Shown here in pieces: positions 43,706 through 52,088 of a DNA stretch of 64,000 nt (within the stretch, counting starts at the first letter, position 1; every line of letters begins with the position of its first letter). Origin of the DNA: Streptosporangium sp. NBC_01756 (lineage in GTDB: Bacteria; Actinomycetota; Actinomycetes; Streptosporangiales; Streptosporangiaceae); the NCBI RefSeq assembly GCF_035917975.1, contig NZ_CP109130.1, positions 4,526,001-4,590,000 on the forward strand, in the 5' to 3' direction. Under the pieces are notes generated by a model, which was not told where the DNA came from, did no database searches, and worked only from the letters and a program-made list of their open reading frames with translations. Position numbers and translations under genes: made by a program.

Positions 43706-43887
43706 GCAGCGGGATGCTCGGTAAAGCTCCGGGGCCGGTACGGTCAATCGGTAGGGCTCAAGAACAGGACGAACTGGTACGGTCTGCGTTAACACTCCGG
43801 CGTATGGTCAGGCGCAGGTCGAATCGTCGGGATTCACCCTCGGACGATCAGTTGCTTGATTACCCTGAGGAAGGGCCGTCTGGCTGA
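43702..43887 (+). CDS. Small basic protein, coupled to the sigma-factor gene
   Basis: An ORF of 61 codons whose ATG overlaps the stop of the sigma-fusion gene in ATGA, ending TGA 43887. The product (MSSGMLGKAPGPVRSIG ... LLDYPEEGPSG) is hydrophilic, with a basic middle (LRRMVRRRSNRRD) and an acidic end. No family is recognised. Four-base overlap and continued codon bias speak for a real gene; the short length and lack of motifs speak against. Confidence 0.45.
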   Translation: MSSGMLGKAPGPVRSIGRAQEQDELVRSALTLRRMVRRRSNRRDSPSDDQLLDYPEEGPSG

Positions 43888-43951
43888 TCTCAGGGGTCTT
43901 TCAGGCTTGTCTGAGCCGAAAGGGCGGGCCACGTAGGAAGGGCGGTGTCGC

Positions 43952-45148
43952 GTGGATCGCTGCGCGCTGTTCGTGGACGCAGGCTACCTGCTGGCCGACG
44001 GCGCGATGGCCGTACATGGGACTCGCCATCGCGAGGCGGTTTCCTGGGACTATCCGGGACTGCTCAAACTGCTCAGCAGCCTGTCCAAGGATCGCACCGG
44101 GCTGCCGCTGCTGCGGTGCTACTGGTACGAGGCGAGCGTCGAAGGCCGCCGCACCGCCGAGCATGACGCGCTCGCCGACATCCCCGGACTCAAGCTCAGG
44201 CTGTCGCGCATCCGCCCGGGACGTCGTGAGGGGGTGGACGCCCAGGTCCACCGCGACCTCATGACGCTGGCGCGCAACAGCGCGGTCTGCGACGCGGTGG
44301 TGGTCAGCGGCGACGAGGATCTGGCGCAGGTCGTCTGTGACGCCCAGGACCTCGGCATCCGCGTCACCGTCGTGCATATCGCCACCGACGGAAACTGGGC
44401 GGTGTCCCGTTCGCTCCGCCAGGAATGCGACGACCTGATCGAGATCGGCGGCGGCCATCTGCGCCCGTATGTCAGCCTGACCGGCGGTGCCGTGGACCCG
44501 TCTCACCTGGCCAACGGCCATCAGTCGACCGGCAACGGCCATCAGTCGACCGGCAACGGGCAGGTCGCGGCCGCTCCCACCGCCGGCAGCAACGGCGCCG
44601 CACACGCCCCCTCCCCGGCCCCGGCCCCCCGCGTCAACCCCGCGCCCTCCCAGCCCTCCCAGCCTGCGCTGCCGTCCTATCCGAGCTACAACCACGAGCC
44701 TCCACCGGCACCGGCACCGGCTCCGCAGCAGGCCCCGCCGCCCCCGACTCCCAACGGCCCGACCGGTCCGATGCCGGCCGCCCCGCAGTACGCCTTGGGC
44801 AACACCGGAAACACGCCCAGCTACCAGCCCGGCCAACTCGGCGTCTACACCGGTCCTCAGGCGGCTCCCGTGCCGATCCAGAGCATGGCCAACAGCAGCA
44901 CGACCACCCTCTCCGACGCCGTGAAGGCCGCCCACAAGGAAGGCTACGATTTCGGCGAGTCCGTCGCCAAGGACGCTCCCGCCCTGTGGCTGGAGGCCGT
45001 GCTCGCCCGTAAGCCCCGCATGCCTTCCGACCTGGAGGCCCGTCTTCTCCAGGGCTCCTCTCTGCCGATCGACTTCCTCCTCCATGACGAGGTCCGTCAC
45101 GCCCTCCGGCGGGGCTTCTGGGACGCCCTGGAGCGCGCTCGGCGCTAG
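43952..45148 (+). CDS. NYN-domain (LabA/DUF88-like, PIN-fold) RNase-like protein
   Basis: A protein of 398 residues from GTG 43952 (AGGAAGGG upstream). Residues ~1-170 are a NYN domain: FVDAGYLLADGA with the first catalytic Asp, EGVDAQVHRDLM, VSGDEDLAQVV and the terminal hydrophobic strand. The acidic residues of this PIN-like fold are all present, so ribonuclease activity is likely. Residues ~185-310 are a low-complexity Pro/Ala/Gln/Asn linker containing a perfect repeat NGHQSTG; the C-terminal ~90 residues (TLSDAVKAAHKEGYDFGESVAK ... DEVRHALRRGFWDAL) form a conserved helical domain. Confidence 0.85.
   Translation: MDRCALFVDAGYLLADGAMAVHGTRHREAVSWDYPGLLKLLSSLSKDRTGLPLLRCYWYEASVEGRRTAEHDALADIPGLKLRLSRIRPGRREGVDAQVHRDLMTLARNSAVCDAVVVSGDEDLAQVVCDAQDLGIRVTVVHIATDGNWAVSRSLRQECDDLIEIGGGHLRPYVSLTGGAVDPSHLANGHQSTGNGHQSTGNGQVAAAPTAGSNGAAHAPSPAPAPRVNPAPSQPSQPALPSYPSYNHEPPPAPAPAPQQAPPPPTPNGPTGPMPAAPQYALGNTGNTPSYQPGQLGVYTGPQAAPVPIQSMANSSTTTLSDAVKAAHKEGYDFGESVAKDAPALWLEAVLARKPRMPSDLEARLLQGSSLPIDFLLHDEVRHALRRGFWDALERARR
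44513..44561 (+). repeat. 21-bp in-frame tandem repeat in the NYN gene
   Basis: AACGGCCATCAGTCGACCGGC occurs at 44513 and again at 44534, followed by a partial third copy. It encodes NGHQSTG repeats in the low-complexity linker. Confidence 0.8.
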
Positions 45149-45736
45149 GTTTCCGCGGTGGCCTGGCTTCTCTGGGGCCGGTTCGCTGGTGGTTCGTCTG
45201 GCTTGTTGGTGTTCGCGCCGTGGGGGTTTCGCTGTGCGCGCTGCCCTCAGGGCGTTCTCGTCTGTCGCTGCGATAGGTGTTCCGGTCTGTCGCCGTGTCC
45301 GTTGCGGTGGGCGGGGTGCTCTGGTTTGCGGCGGGTGGGTGTTTCGGGGGTTCGCCGTTCGCGCTGCGGTGGGCGGGTGTTCCGGCCGGCCGTCGCAGTA
45401 ACCGTCTCGTTTTTCAGGCCTCCGGCCTGACGGGCGCGGTGGTCACGGTTTTTTATAAGCCGGCCGGAACACCAACCCACCTCCGCGCCAGGCTGCCTCG
45501 CCGTACGGCGTGCGGACCGTAGTTGCTTGCTTTCGGACCGCCCATGGATCTCGCTGATGCTGAAGCGATCCGTGCGGGGCCGTTCAGGGTCGGTCGCCGT
45601 TGCTGAAGCCTTGCTCTCCGACCAGTGCAGGGTTGGGCGCCGCAGCGGGATGGGCGGTTGCGTCCACGGAAGTGGTGTACGAGTTTTCGCTGGTGACAGG
45701 CGTGGCACGGAGGTGGCGTTCCGGCTCGTGAGGTGA
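45149..45736. other. Gene-poor left boundary of the accessory island
   Basis: About 590 bases without a supported gene between the NYN gene and the dehalogenase-like hydrolase. It has lower GC skew regularity than its surroundings, T/G-rich stretches on the plus strand (45180-45360), and from about 45330 to 45642 an inverted copy of the repeat found at 54627-54935. The open frames across it on the minus strand are simply translations of the repeat. Confidence 0.6.
45369..45480 (-). mobile_element. 112-bp element with terminal inverted repeats, left copy
   Basis: GTGGGCGGGTGTTCCGGCCGGC at 45369-45390 is the inverted complement (few mismatches) of GCCGGCCGGAACACCAACCCAC at 45459-45480. The interior has a CAGGCCTCCGGCCTG hairpin next to a T-run and TTTTTTATAA. 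The same 112-base element lies inverted at 54789-54900. No transposase is encoded, so it would be a MITE-like non-autonomous element, or a structured RNA. Confidence 0.6.
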
Positions 45737-46615
45737 TCAGCGGGTGAGGAGCTCGCGGAGATGCTTGACGATCTCGGTGGGGGCTTCTTCGGCCATGAAG
45801 TGGCCTGCGGTGGTGGTGTGGTGGTGTAGGTCGTCGGTCCATGCCTGCCACCGGGCGGTGGCGTCGTAGCCGAGGGCCGCGCCCCAGTCCTGCTGGATGA
45901 CGGTGACGGGCATGCGCAGGCGGCTGCCGTGGGCGCGGTCGGCGGCGTCGTGGGCGACGTCGATCCCCGCGGAGGCGCGGTAGTCGGCGACGATCGAGGG
46001 GATCGCCTCGCGGCAGGCGGTGAGATAGGCGGCGCGGGCCTCGGTGGGGATCGCGGCGGGGTTCTTGATCCACTGGTCGAGGAAGGCGCCGAAGAACGCG
46101 TCGGGGTCGGCGGCGATCATCTTCTCGGGGAGGCCGGGAGGCTGGGCCATGAGATAGAGGTGCCATCCGACGGTGGCCGAGACCCCCTGCATGACGTCCC
46201 ACATGTCGAGGGTGGGGAGCACGTCGAGACTGGCCAGGTGGGTGACGGCCTCGGGGTGGTCGAGGCCGGTGCGGAAGGCGACGAGCGCGCCGCGGTCGTG
46301 GCCGGCCAGGGCGAACCGTTCGTGGCCGAGGGCGCGGGCGAGGGCGACGATGTCGGCGGCCATGGTGCGCTTGGAGTAGACGTCGGGGCCGGTCTCGGCG
46401 GGCTTGTCGCTGGCGCCGTAACCGCGCAGGTCCGGGCAGATGACGGTGCGGTCGGCGGCGAGGTCGGCGGCGACGTGCCGCCACATGAAGTGGGTCTGGG
46501 GGAAGCCGTGCAGCAGCACGATCGCCGGACCGGACCCGCCGACGGCCGTGTTCAGCGCGACGCCGTCGGCGATGGGGACGCGGTGGTAGGTGAAGCCCGG
46601 AATGCCGTTCGACAT
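45737..46615 (-). CDS. Alpha/beta hydrolase, haloacetate dehalogenase-like
   Basis: An alpha/beta-hydrolase of 292 residues with oxyanion-hole LLHGFPQTHFMW, DLRGYGASDKP, nucleophile aspartate in LAGHDRGALV and catalytic histidine in TAGHFMAEEAP. Asp rather than Ser as nucleophile, followed by arginine (HDRG), is the signature of fluoroacetate/haloacetate dehalogenases and related epoxide hydrolases. It probably hydrolyses a small halogenated acid or an epoxide; the substrate is unknown. Divergent from the BTAD regulator, which may control it, with 94 bases between starts. Confidence 0.85.
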   Translation of the reverse strand: MSNGIPGFTYHRVPIADGVALNTAVGGSGPAIVLLHGFPQTHFMWRHVAADLAADRTVICPDLRGYGASDKPAETGPDVYSKRTMAADIVALARALGHERFALAGHDRGALVAFRTGLDHPEAVTHLASLDVLPTLDMWDVMQGVSATVGWHLYLMAQPPGLPEKMIAADPDAFFGAFLDQWIKNPAAIPTEARAAYLTACREAIPSIVADYRASAGIDVAHDAADRAHGSRLRMPVTVIQQDWGAALGYDATARWQAWTDDLHHHTTTAGHFMAEEAPTEIVKHLRELLTR

Positions 46616-46709
46616 GGGATTTCTCTCCTTCGTTGATCCGATGCCCCAGGCTGCCCGGCCCCGATGAGCGTCCGATCAGCGCTAACGTGGGGCCGAGGGG
46701 GGAACGGGG

Positions 46710-48662
46710 ATGGGCGTGTTCATCGGGGTCCTCGGTCCGGTGGCGGCGTGGGACGCCGCCGGTTCGGTGATCTCGCTCAAGGGGCCGAGGCATCGGGAGG
46801 TCCTGGCGCGGCTCGTCGCGGCCAGGGGCCGGGTGGTGCCGGTCGATCTGCTGGCCGCCGATCTGTGGGAGGACCCTGCACCGGGCGCGATCGGCTCGAT
46901 CCGCACGTTCGTCGGGGCGCTGCGCCGTGCCCTGGAACCCGATCGGCCGCCCCGCACCCCGCCGCGCCTGATCGTCACCGTCGGGACCGGATATTCCCTG
47001 CGCACCGCCCCGGACACCGTCGACGCCTGGCGGTTCGAACGGGCCGTCGAGGCCAAGGAACCGCCCGCCAGGCTCCTCTCCCTGCTGGACACGGCGCTGG
47101 CGCTCTGGCGCGGACCCGCCTATGCCGACTTCACCGCCGCCCGGTGGGCGGAACCGGAACGGGCCCGGTCGGCGGAGCTGCGGGCGCGCGCGGTGGAACG
47201 GCGCGCCCAGGCGCTGCTGGACCTCGGCCGGGCCGCCGAGGCCGTGCCCGATCTCGACGCGCACGCCCACGCCCATCCCTGGCGGGAGGAGGGGTGGCGG
47301 CTACTGGCCCTGGCGCTGTACCGGGCGGGGCGACAGGCTGACGCGCTCGCCGTCCTGCGCGGAGCCCGTTCCGCGCTCGCCGAGCAGCTGGGCCTGGACC
47401 CCGGGCCGGGACTGCGGGATCTGGAGGCCGACATCCTGCGGCAGGCCGACCGGCTGGACGCGCCCGCCGACCCGGCGGCCCGGGTCTGGGCGAATGCGGT
47501 CGCCGCCCATGACCGGGCGGCTTCGGACGCGCGCCTGCGGCTGGAGGCCACGGTCGGGCTCATGCGGGGGCTCGCCGTCACCGGCGCGGACGGTCTCCTC
47601 GCGGGCCGGGAGCACCGCGCCGCCGCGGTGGAGGCCGCCGAGGAACTGGGCGACGCCGAGCTGACCGCCCGGGTGATCGGCGCCTACGACGTCCCGGCGA
47701 ACTGGACCCGGTCCGACGATCCCGCGCAGACGGCCCGGATCGTCGCGGCGGCCGAACGCACCCTGGCCCGTCTCCCCGAGGACACCGCTCCCGGCGTGCG
47801 GGCGCGCCTGCTGGCGACCGTCGCACTGGAATCGCGCGGCACGGCGGCCCCGCGGGCACGGGCAGCGGCGCTGGAGGCCGAGCGCCTCGCCCGCGATCTG
47901 AACGATCCGGCGCTGCTGGCCTTCGCCCTCAACGGGGTGTACATGCAGACGTTCGAGACGACGGGCCTGTCCGGACGACGGGACGCGATCGGAGCGGAGA
48001 TCACCGCGGTGTCCGTCCGGCACGGCCTACCGAGCTACGAGGTGCTGGGCCACCTGATCGGGCTGCAGTCCGCCGCGGCGGTCGCCGACTTCACCCGGGG
48101 GGACCGGCACGCCGTCCTCCTGGACGGCCTCGCCGAGCGCCATGGCCGGCCGCTGGTGTCGGTCTTCACCACCTGGTACCGCGTGCTCCGCCTCGCCGAA
48201 GACCCCGAGGTCCCCTTCACCGCCAAGGAGACCGCCTACCGGGCCGCGGCCGTCCCTGTGGACTCGGCCGGCATGCCGGGCCTGAGCGAGGGCCTCCCGC
48301 CCCTGGCGCTGCTGGCCTTGCGAGTGCGCCACGACCGGGCGCCCGAGCCGGAGGACCCGGACCGGTTCGGACCGTACCGCCCGTGGGCCCTCCCGGCGCT
48401 GCTGCTGGCGGCCGGACGGCGGGACGAGGCGGCCGAGGCGTTGCGCGCCGTTCCCGATCCGCCCCGCGATCTCCTCGCCGAGGCGCTGTGGGCCCTCCTC
48501 GCCCGAGCCGCGCTGTCGCTGGGCGATCTCCCGGCCCTTCGGCGGGCGCACGCCGCGCTGCTCCCGGCCGCAGGCGAACTGGCGGGGGCCGCGAGCGGCC
48601 TGATCAGCCTCGGCCCGGTCTCGGCGATCCTCGCCGAGATCACGGCGGTGCCTGATCTCTAA
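46710..48662 (+). CDS. BTAD-domain (SARP/AfsR-type) transcriptional regulator
   Basis: A regulator of 650 residues. Residues ~1-90 form an OmpR-like winged helix (LKGPRHREVLARLVAARG ... GSIRTFVGALRRALEP), ~95-245 the bacterial transcriptional activation domain (LLDTALALWRGPAYADF, EEGWRLLALALYRAGRQADALAVL), and the remaining ~400 residues are Ala/Leu-rich TPR-like helices. There is no NB-ARC ATPase segment, unlike AfsR. Such proteins usually activate neighbouring or pathway genes; the divergent dehalogenase-like hydrolase is the closest candidate target. The GAGGGGGGAACGGGG upstream of the ATG provides the RBS. Confidence 0.88.
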   Translation: MGVFIGVLGPVAAWDAAGSVISLKGPRHREVLARLVAARGRVVPVDLLAADLWEDPAPGAIGSIRTFVGALRRALEPDRPPRTPPRLIVTVGTGYSLRTAPDTVDAWRFERAVEAKEPPARLLSLLDTALALWRGPAYADFTAARWAEPERARSAELRARAVERRAQALLDLGRAAEAVPDLDAHAHAHPWREEGWRLLALALYRAGRQADALAVLRGARSALAEQLGLDPGPGLRDLEADILRQADRLDAPADPAARVWANAVAAHDRAASDARLRLEATVGLMRGLAVTGADGLLAGREHRAAAVEAAEELGDAELTARVIGAYDVPANWTRSDDPAQTARIVAAAERTLARLPEDTAPGVRARLLATVALESRGTAAPRARAAALEAERLARDLNDPALLAFALNGVYMQTFETTGLSGRRDAIGAEITAVSVRHGLPSYEVLGHLIGLQSAAAVADFTRGDRHAVLLDGLAERHGRPLVSVFTTWYRVLRLAEDPEVPFTAKETAYRAAAVPVDSAGMPGLSEGLPPLALLALRVRHDRAPEPEDPDRFGPYRPWALPALLLAAGRRDEAAEALRAVPDPPRDLLAEALWALLARAALSLGDLPALRRAHAALLPAAGELAGAASGLISLGPVSAILAEITAVPDL

Positions 48663-49116
48663 CCCGTGCCGTACCTGGCCCGCATCATAAGGACGGCCTT
48701 GTCCACCATGTGGTCCATGGATGCCCCGTCGGGCGCCCAGGGTCCCGACGTGGGCGCTCGCGCGGTCTCTGATCGTCCGCCCTCGTGACGTGAGCACCAT
48801 GGTCACCAGCGGGAGCCCGCCACCCATGGCCCACGGGAGGCCCTGGAGAGCTTGCGGGAACGCCACGCCCTACCCGCGATCATCAATACCGCTGATGCGC
48901 TGCCGGACCGGCTCATGGTGTAGGTCACGGCATCTGAGTTCAGCGGGGACGGCGGCACCGGATGGGGTCGGCCTGGACGAGGAGGGCGAGCCGGAAAGCA
49001 GCCGGGATCGCTCCGGCTACCGGCTGCGGCCATAACCCCAGGGGCGTTCGCCCTGCCCGGCTCGCGAGTACGGGTGGCTGTGAATCCGGGATCGAGATGG
49101 CGGTAGGGTCGCCGCC
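48663..49116. other. Intergenic region with possible gene remnants
   Basis: About 450 bases without a convincing gene. One plus-strand frame from about 48820 to 48920 reads like ordinary protein (ALESLRERHALPAIINTADA then PDRLMV and a stop), preceded by a stop codon, and might be the decayed end of a lost gene. No promoter or RNA was recognised. Confidence 0.35.
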
Positions 49117-49446
49117 ATGCAGATCATCAAGGGAGCAGGAGAGTGGGCGCGGCCGGTTGCCGGGGCTGCCAACGACTGGGTCGAGCACCTCAAGGTGCCA
49201 GACCTGTCCGTTGGGACGTACTGCATTTCGGCAGGCGGAGTCGACACCCAAAGCCCGCACACCGAAGACGAGATCTATGTGGTGACCGCGGGCCGGGCCA
49301 GGATCATGACACCGAGTGGGGAGGAGGAGGTCGGCCCCGGTGCGGTGATCTTCGTTCCGGCAGGTGAGGAACACCGCTTCGTGGATATCACGGAGGATCT
49401 GGCGCTGTTGGTCGTGTTCGGCCCGGCCTACGGCTCGCGCGGATGA
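49117..49446 (+). CDS. Cupin-domain protein
   Basis: A single-domain cupin of 109 residues. Cupin motif 1 around SPHTEDEIYVVTAGRARIM (H and E metal ligands) and motif 2 around PAGEEHRF (H ligand) form a metal site; PGAVIFVPAGEEH is typical of small cupin_2 proteins. The activity (isomerase, dioxygenase or ligand binding) cannot be told. The start ATG has weak GGGAGCAGGAGA inside the gene rather than upstream, so the transcript may be short-leadered. Orphan gene within the island. Confidence 0.82.
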   Translation: MQIIKGAGEWARPVAGAANDWVEHLKVPDLSVGTYCISAGGVDTQSPHTEDEIYVVTAGRARIMTPSGEEEVGPGAVIFVPAGEEHRFVDITEDLALLVVFGPAYGSRG

Positions 49447-49663
49447 ACCGGAGAAGGCCATCACGTTCAACACCCTGGTCGCAATTCTCCTCAACCCGGT
49501 AGAGCGTCCTCGAACTGCACCGGCTCCGTACTCAGCGTGAGCTCCGCGGCCTTGGCCGGGTCGGTGATGGAGAGCGGGCGGCCGGCCGCCGGCGTGAGAC
49601 CTGGCCGACGTCGGCATCCGCGCGGCCCGGAGGTGAATCGGCAGGACACCGTTGTGGGCCGGG
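49447..49663. other. Spacer with possible C-terminal coding remnant
   Basis: On the minus strand 49491-49580 reads SITDPAKAAELTLSTEPVQ and on to FEDALPG before a stop, with normal codon bias but no start or family; it may be a gene remnant left by rearrangement. Otherwise nothing is seen. Confidence 0.3.
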
Positions 49664-50491
49664 TCAGAGGATTTCGCGGAGGCGGGTGGCGAAGGCGCGG
49701 GGGTGAGTGGTGTTGCCGTTGTGGCAGCCGGGGAAGTAGGTGAGGTCGGTGCCGAGGAGGCCGGCGAGTGCTGCGGCGCATTGGTAGGGGAAGGCGGGGA
49801 TGGGGGAGGTGTGGCCGGCAGCGGGGACGATGCGGGCGGGGGTGTTCTTCAGGGCGGTTATGTCGGTGGCGACCAGCGTGCTGCGCCTGAGTGCCGGCAC
49901 GTCGTTGGTGAGCAGGAAGCGGATGTTGGCCGCCCGCTGTTCAGGGGTTTGCTGTTGGACGGTGAGGTCGGGCTCGGTTTCCAGGGTGGTCAGGTCGATG
50001 CCGACGAGCGCGCCCATTTCGGTCATGGCCGCGAGGGCGCCCTGCTGGTGGTAGGTATCCGCCAGCTGGTCCAGGTTCTGCGCGAGGGGGATGCGCTGGT
50101 CGTCGGACAGCAGGCCGATCGCGCCGGGTTCGTGGGCGACGAGGGTGGCCACCTGCTCGGGGTGGCGGGCGGTCAGGGTCAGCGCGACGAGGCCGCCGAA
50201 ACTGGAGCCGAACAGGTGCGCGGGCTCATCGGTGAGGGTGTTCAGAAGGTGGTGGACGTCGTCGGCGTGGGTGTCCATGGACACCGGCCGGGCGGGATCG
50301 GTGAGAAGGCTGCGTGAGAGGCCGCGGCGGTCGTAGGTGACCACGGTGTAATCGCCGATCAGCTGGTCGACCAGGTCGGTGGTGCGGTCTGCGTCGCCGT
50401 CGCCGCCCTGAAGAAGGAGCAGCAGCGGGCCGGTGCCGCGGACCTGGTAGTACAGGTCGGCGCCGGAGACGGGCAGCAGGTGGCTCTTCAT
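49664..50491 (-). CDS. Alpha/beta hydrolase (tandem copy 1)
   Basis: An alpha/beta-hydrolase of 275 residues. DRRGLSRSLLTDP follows the usual oxyanion strand, the nucleophile elbow is GSSFGG (Ser), and the catalytic histidine lies in FPGCHNGNTTHP near the C-terminus. It is close in sequence to the gene immediately upstream (GDGDADRTTDLVDQLIGDYT vs GEGDAGRSTNLTDHLMSDYT), so the two arose by tandem duplication. Only 22 bases separate them, so they share an operon and the promoter at 51.41 kb. Substrate unknown; serine hydrolase/esterase-like. Confidence 0.85.
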   Translation of the reverse strand: MKSHLLPVSGADLYYQVRGTGPLLLLLQGGDGDADRTTDLVDQLIGDYTVVTYDRRGLSRSLLTDPARPVSMDTHADDVHHLLNTLTDEPAHLFGSSFGGLVALTLTARHPEQVATLVAHEPGAIGLLSDDQRIPLAQNLDQLADTYHQQGALAAMTEMGALVGIDLTTLETEPDLTVQQQTPEQRAANIRFLLTNDVPALRRSTLVATDITALKNTPARIVPAAGHTSPIPAFPYQCAAALAGLLGTDLTYFPGCHNGNTTHPRAFATRLREIL

Positions 50492-50513
50492 CGCGGGGGT
50501 CTCCTTGCGGGGG

Positions 50514-51359
50514 TCAGACGGCGCTGAGGGCGTTGCGAAGGGCGGTGGCGTAGGCCTTCGGGTGGGTGGTGTTGCCGTTGTGGCCGCCGGGGAAGTGGTG
50601 CAGGTCGGTGCCGAGCAGATCGGCCAGGGCGAAGGCGCATTTGTTGTCGAAGACGGTGCGTGGGGTGGTGCGGCCGACGGCCGGCACGATGCGGGTGGGG
50701 GTGGCGGTGAGTGCGGCGATATCGAGGGTGTCGTCGATGACCGCGGTGAAGTCGTGCTGGAGGAAGTAGTCGAAGTTGCGTACCCGCTGGGGGGTCATCG
50801 GCTGGGGGGTGAGGCCGGGTTCGGCGTCGGGGTTGGCGGGGTCGATGCCGAGCACCTGGGCGACCATCTTGAGGGTCGCGGCCAGGCCGTCGCGGCGGTG
50901 GATCTGCTGGATGTGGGCGAGTTCCTGTTCGTGGTGGGCGCGCTGGTCGGCGGGCAGCAGTCGCGGGGTGACGGGTTCGTGGGCGATGAGGGTGCTGATC
51001 TGGCCGGGGTGGTCGACGGCCAGGTGGAATCCGATGGAGGCGCCGAGGCTGCAGCCGAGCATGAGGGCCGGTTCGTCGGTGAGGGCGGCCAGGAGCCGGT
51101 GTACGTCGTCGGCGTGTTCGGCCATGGAGGCGCCGCGGGTGGGGTCGTCCAGGGTGCTGCGTGACAGGCCGCGGCGGTCGTAGGACAGCACGGTGTAATC
51201 GCTCATGAGGTGGTCGGTCAGGTTGGTGCTGCGTCCGGCGTCGCCTTCGCCGCTCTGGGAGATGAGCAGCATCGGGCCGGTGCCGCGGAGTTCGTAGTAG
51301 AGCGTGGCGCCGGGAACGGGCAGCCGGCCCGTGGTGGTGTCTGTCGTGGTGGTGCGCAT
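50514..51359 (-). CDS. Alpha/beta hydrolase (tandem copy 2)
   Basis: A hydrolase of 281 residues, paralogous to the downstream gene. DRRGLSRSTLDDPTRGAS, nucleophile elbow GCSLGAS, IAHEPVTPRLLPADQR and the C-terminal FPGGHNGNTTHPKAYA with the catalytic histidine. ATG 51359 is used because GAGAGGA lies ahead of it; the frame is open 22 codons further, but across the promoter. First gene of the two-gene unit driven by the AT-rich regulated promoter upstream. Confidence 0.85.
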   Translation of the reverse strand: MRTTTTDTTTGRLPVPGATLYYELRGTGPMLLISQSGEGDAGRSTNLTDHLMSDYTVLSYDRRGLSRSTLDDPTRGASMAEHADDVHRLLAALTDEPALMLGCSLGASIGFHLAVDHPGQISTLIAHEPVTPRLLPADQRAHHEQELAHIQQIHRRDGLAATLKMVAQVLGIDPANPDAEPGLTPQPMTPQRVRNFDYFLQHDFTAVIDDTLDIAALTATPTRIVPAVGRTTPRTVFDNKCAFALADLLGTDLHHFPGGHNGNTTHPKAYATALRNALSAV

Positions 51360-51410
51360 CGGTGGTGTCCTCTCAGTCGGCCGGTTTGGCCGGTCGGTCC
51401 GTCTGGCACA

Positions 51411-51465
51411 ACCATAAAGCATCAAAATAGATGCATCAAGACAGATGTATCTTTTTTTGATGCAT
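51411..51465 (-). promoter_or_regulatory. Promoter with overlapping operator array (GATGCAT half-sites)
   Basis: On the minus strand TTGATG (51439-51434) and TATGGT (51416-51411) are separated by exactly 17 bases: a good sigma-70-type promoter for the hydrolase pair. Overlapping it are inverted repeats: GCATC-aaaata-GATGC (51419-51434), AGATGCAT ... ATGTATCT (about 51429-51452) and another GATGCAT at 51459-51465. The region is strikingly AT-rich for this genome. A TetR- or MarR-type repressor is likely, but no such gene is in the window. Confidence 0.65.
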
Positions 51466-51566
51466 GTGCCGGTGTGACCGGAGTCGAGCTGCGCCGAACC
51501 CTGATGAAGATCGGGGAGGAGGCCCGGGGCCTGTCCGGCGGCTCAAGGCGTCGTACGCTCCAGAAC

Positions 51567-51911
51567 ATGCACAGCACCCTGACGGAGCACGCCCGGTGTC
51601 TCTACGGAGACGAGTACCGGCCTACGCCAGAGTGCGACCTCGACCATCAGGAGCGCTATTTCCTAGAAGAGCTGACCTTCGCTGACGCGGGTTCGATCCT
51701 GGCCATGCTGCGTGAGCTCTGCCCGCACGTGGTCGACGGCCGTCTGCCGGTCTGGGTTCGCAACCTGTCCTATCGGCTGGTCCTTCTGCAGCGACCGGAC
51801 GAGCCGGCACTGATGCGAGAGGCCGCCGAGAACCTGTGGTTGCACGGACCGGACTGGGACGACATCGCAGCAGACCTGACGCGGCGGGCAGACGCTCTGG
51901 AAGCGGGTTGA
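51567..51911 (+). CDS. Hypothetical protein
   Basis: A small acidic protein of 114 residues (from ATG 51567; ATG 51504 and GTG 51474 are alternatives, none with a good RBS). The sequence HARCLYGDEYRPTPECDLDHQERYFLEELTF is split by nothing recognisable; the rest is helical (GSILAMLRELCPHVVDG, PALMREAAENLWLHGPDW). No membrane segment or catalytic motif. Codon bias is that of a real gene. It is divergent from the hydrolase pair, so it could share the operator array at 51.41-51.46 kb. Confidence 0.6.
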   Translation: MHSTLTEHARCLYGDEYRPTPECDLDHQERYFLEELTFADAGSILAMLRELCPHVVDGRLPVWVRNLSYRLVLLQRPDEPALMREAAENLWLHGPDWDDIAADLTRRADALEAG

Positions 51912-52088
51912 TCATGGCTTGAGCCGGAGGCGGGCCGGGGATGCCGCTGCGCGAAGTACTCGCGCTCGCTCGTCTCGGTCAGGCTCTTGGCCACCGGACC
52001 CTGTTCTCACCTGCGCGTTTGCCAGACCGATTACTTCTCACACCGTTGCACGGCGGCTGAGGACACGTTCGGAAGGAGGCCCTTTCTG

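Noticed and set aside
45180..45708. Open frames across the left repeat (Arg/Thr/Pro-rich, minus strand)
   Set aside because: They coincide with the repeat and have counterparts in the right repeat in different contexts; no RBS, no family, composition typical of non-coding repeats.
48820..48920. Short protein-like frame before the cupin gene
   Set aside because: Too short, preceded by a stop and without a start codon or RBS; kept only as a possible remnant.
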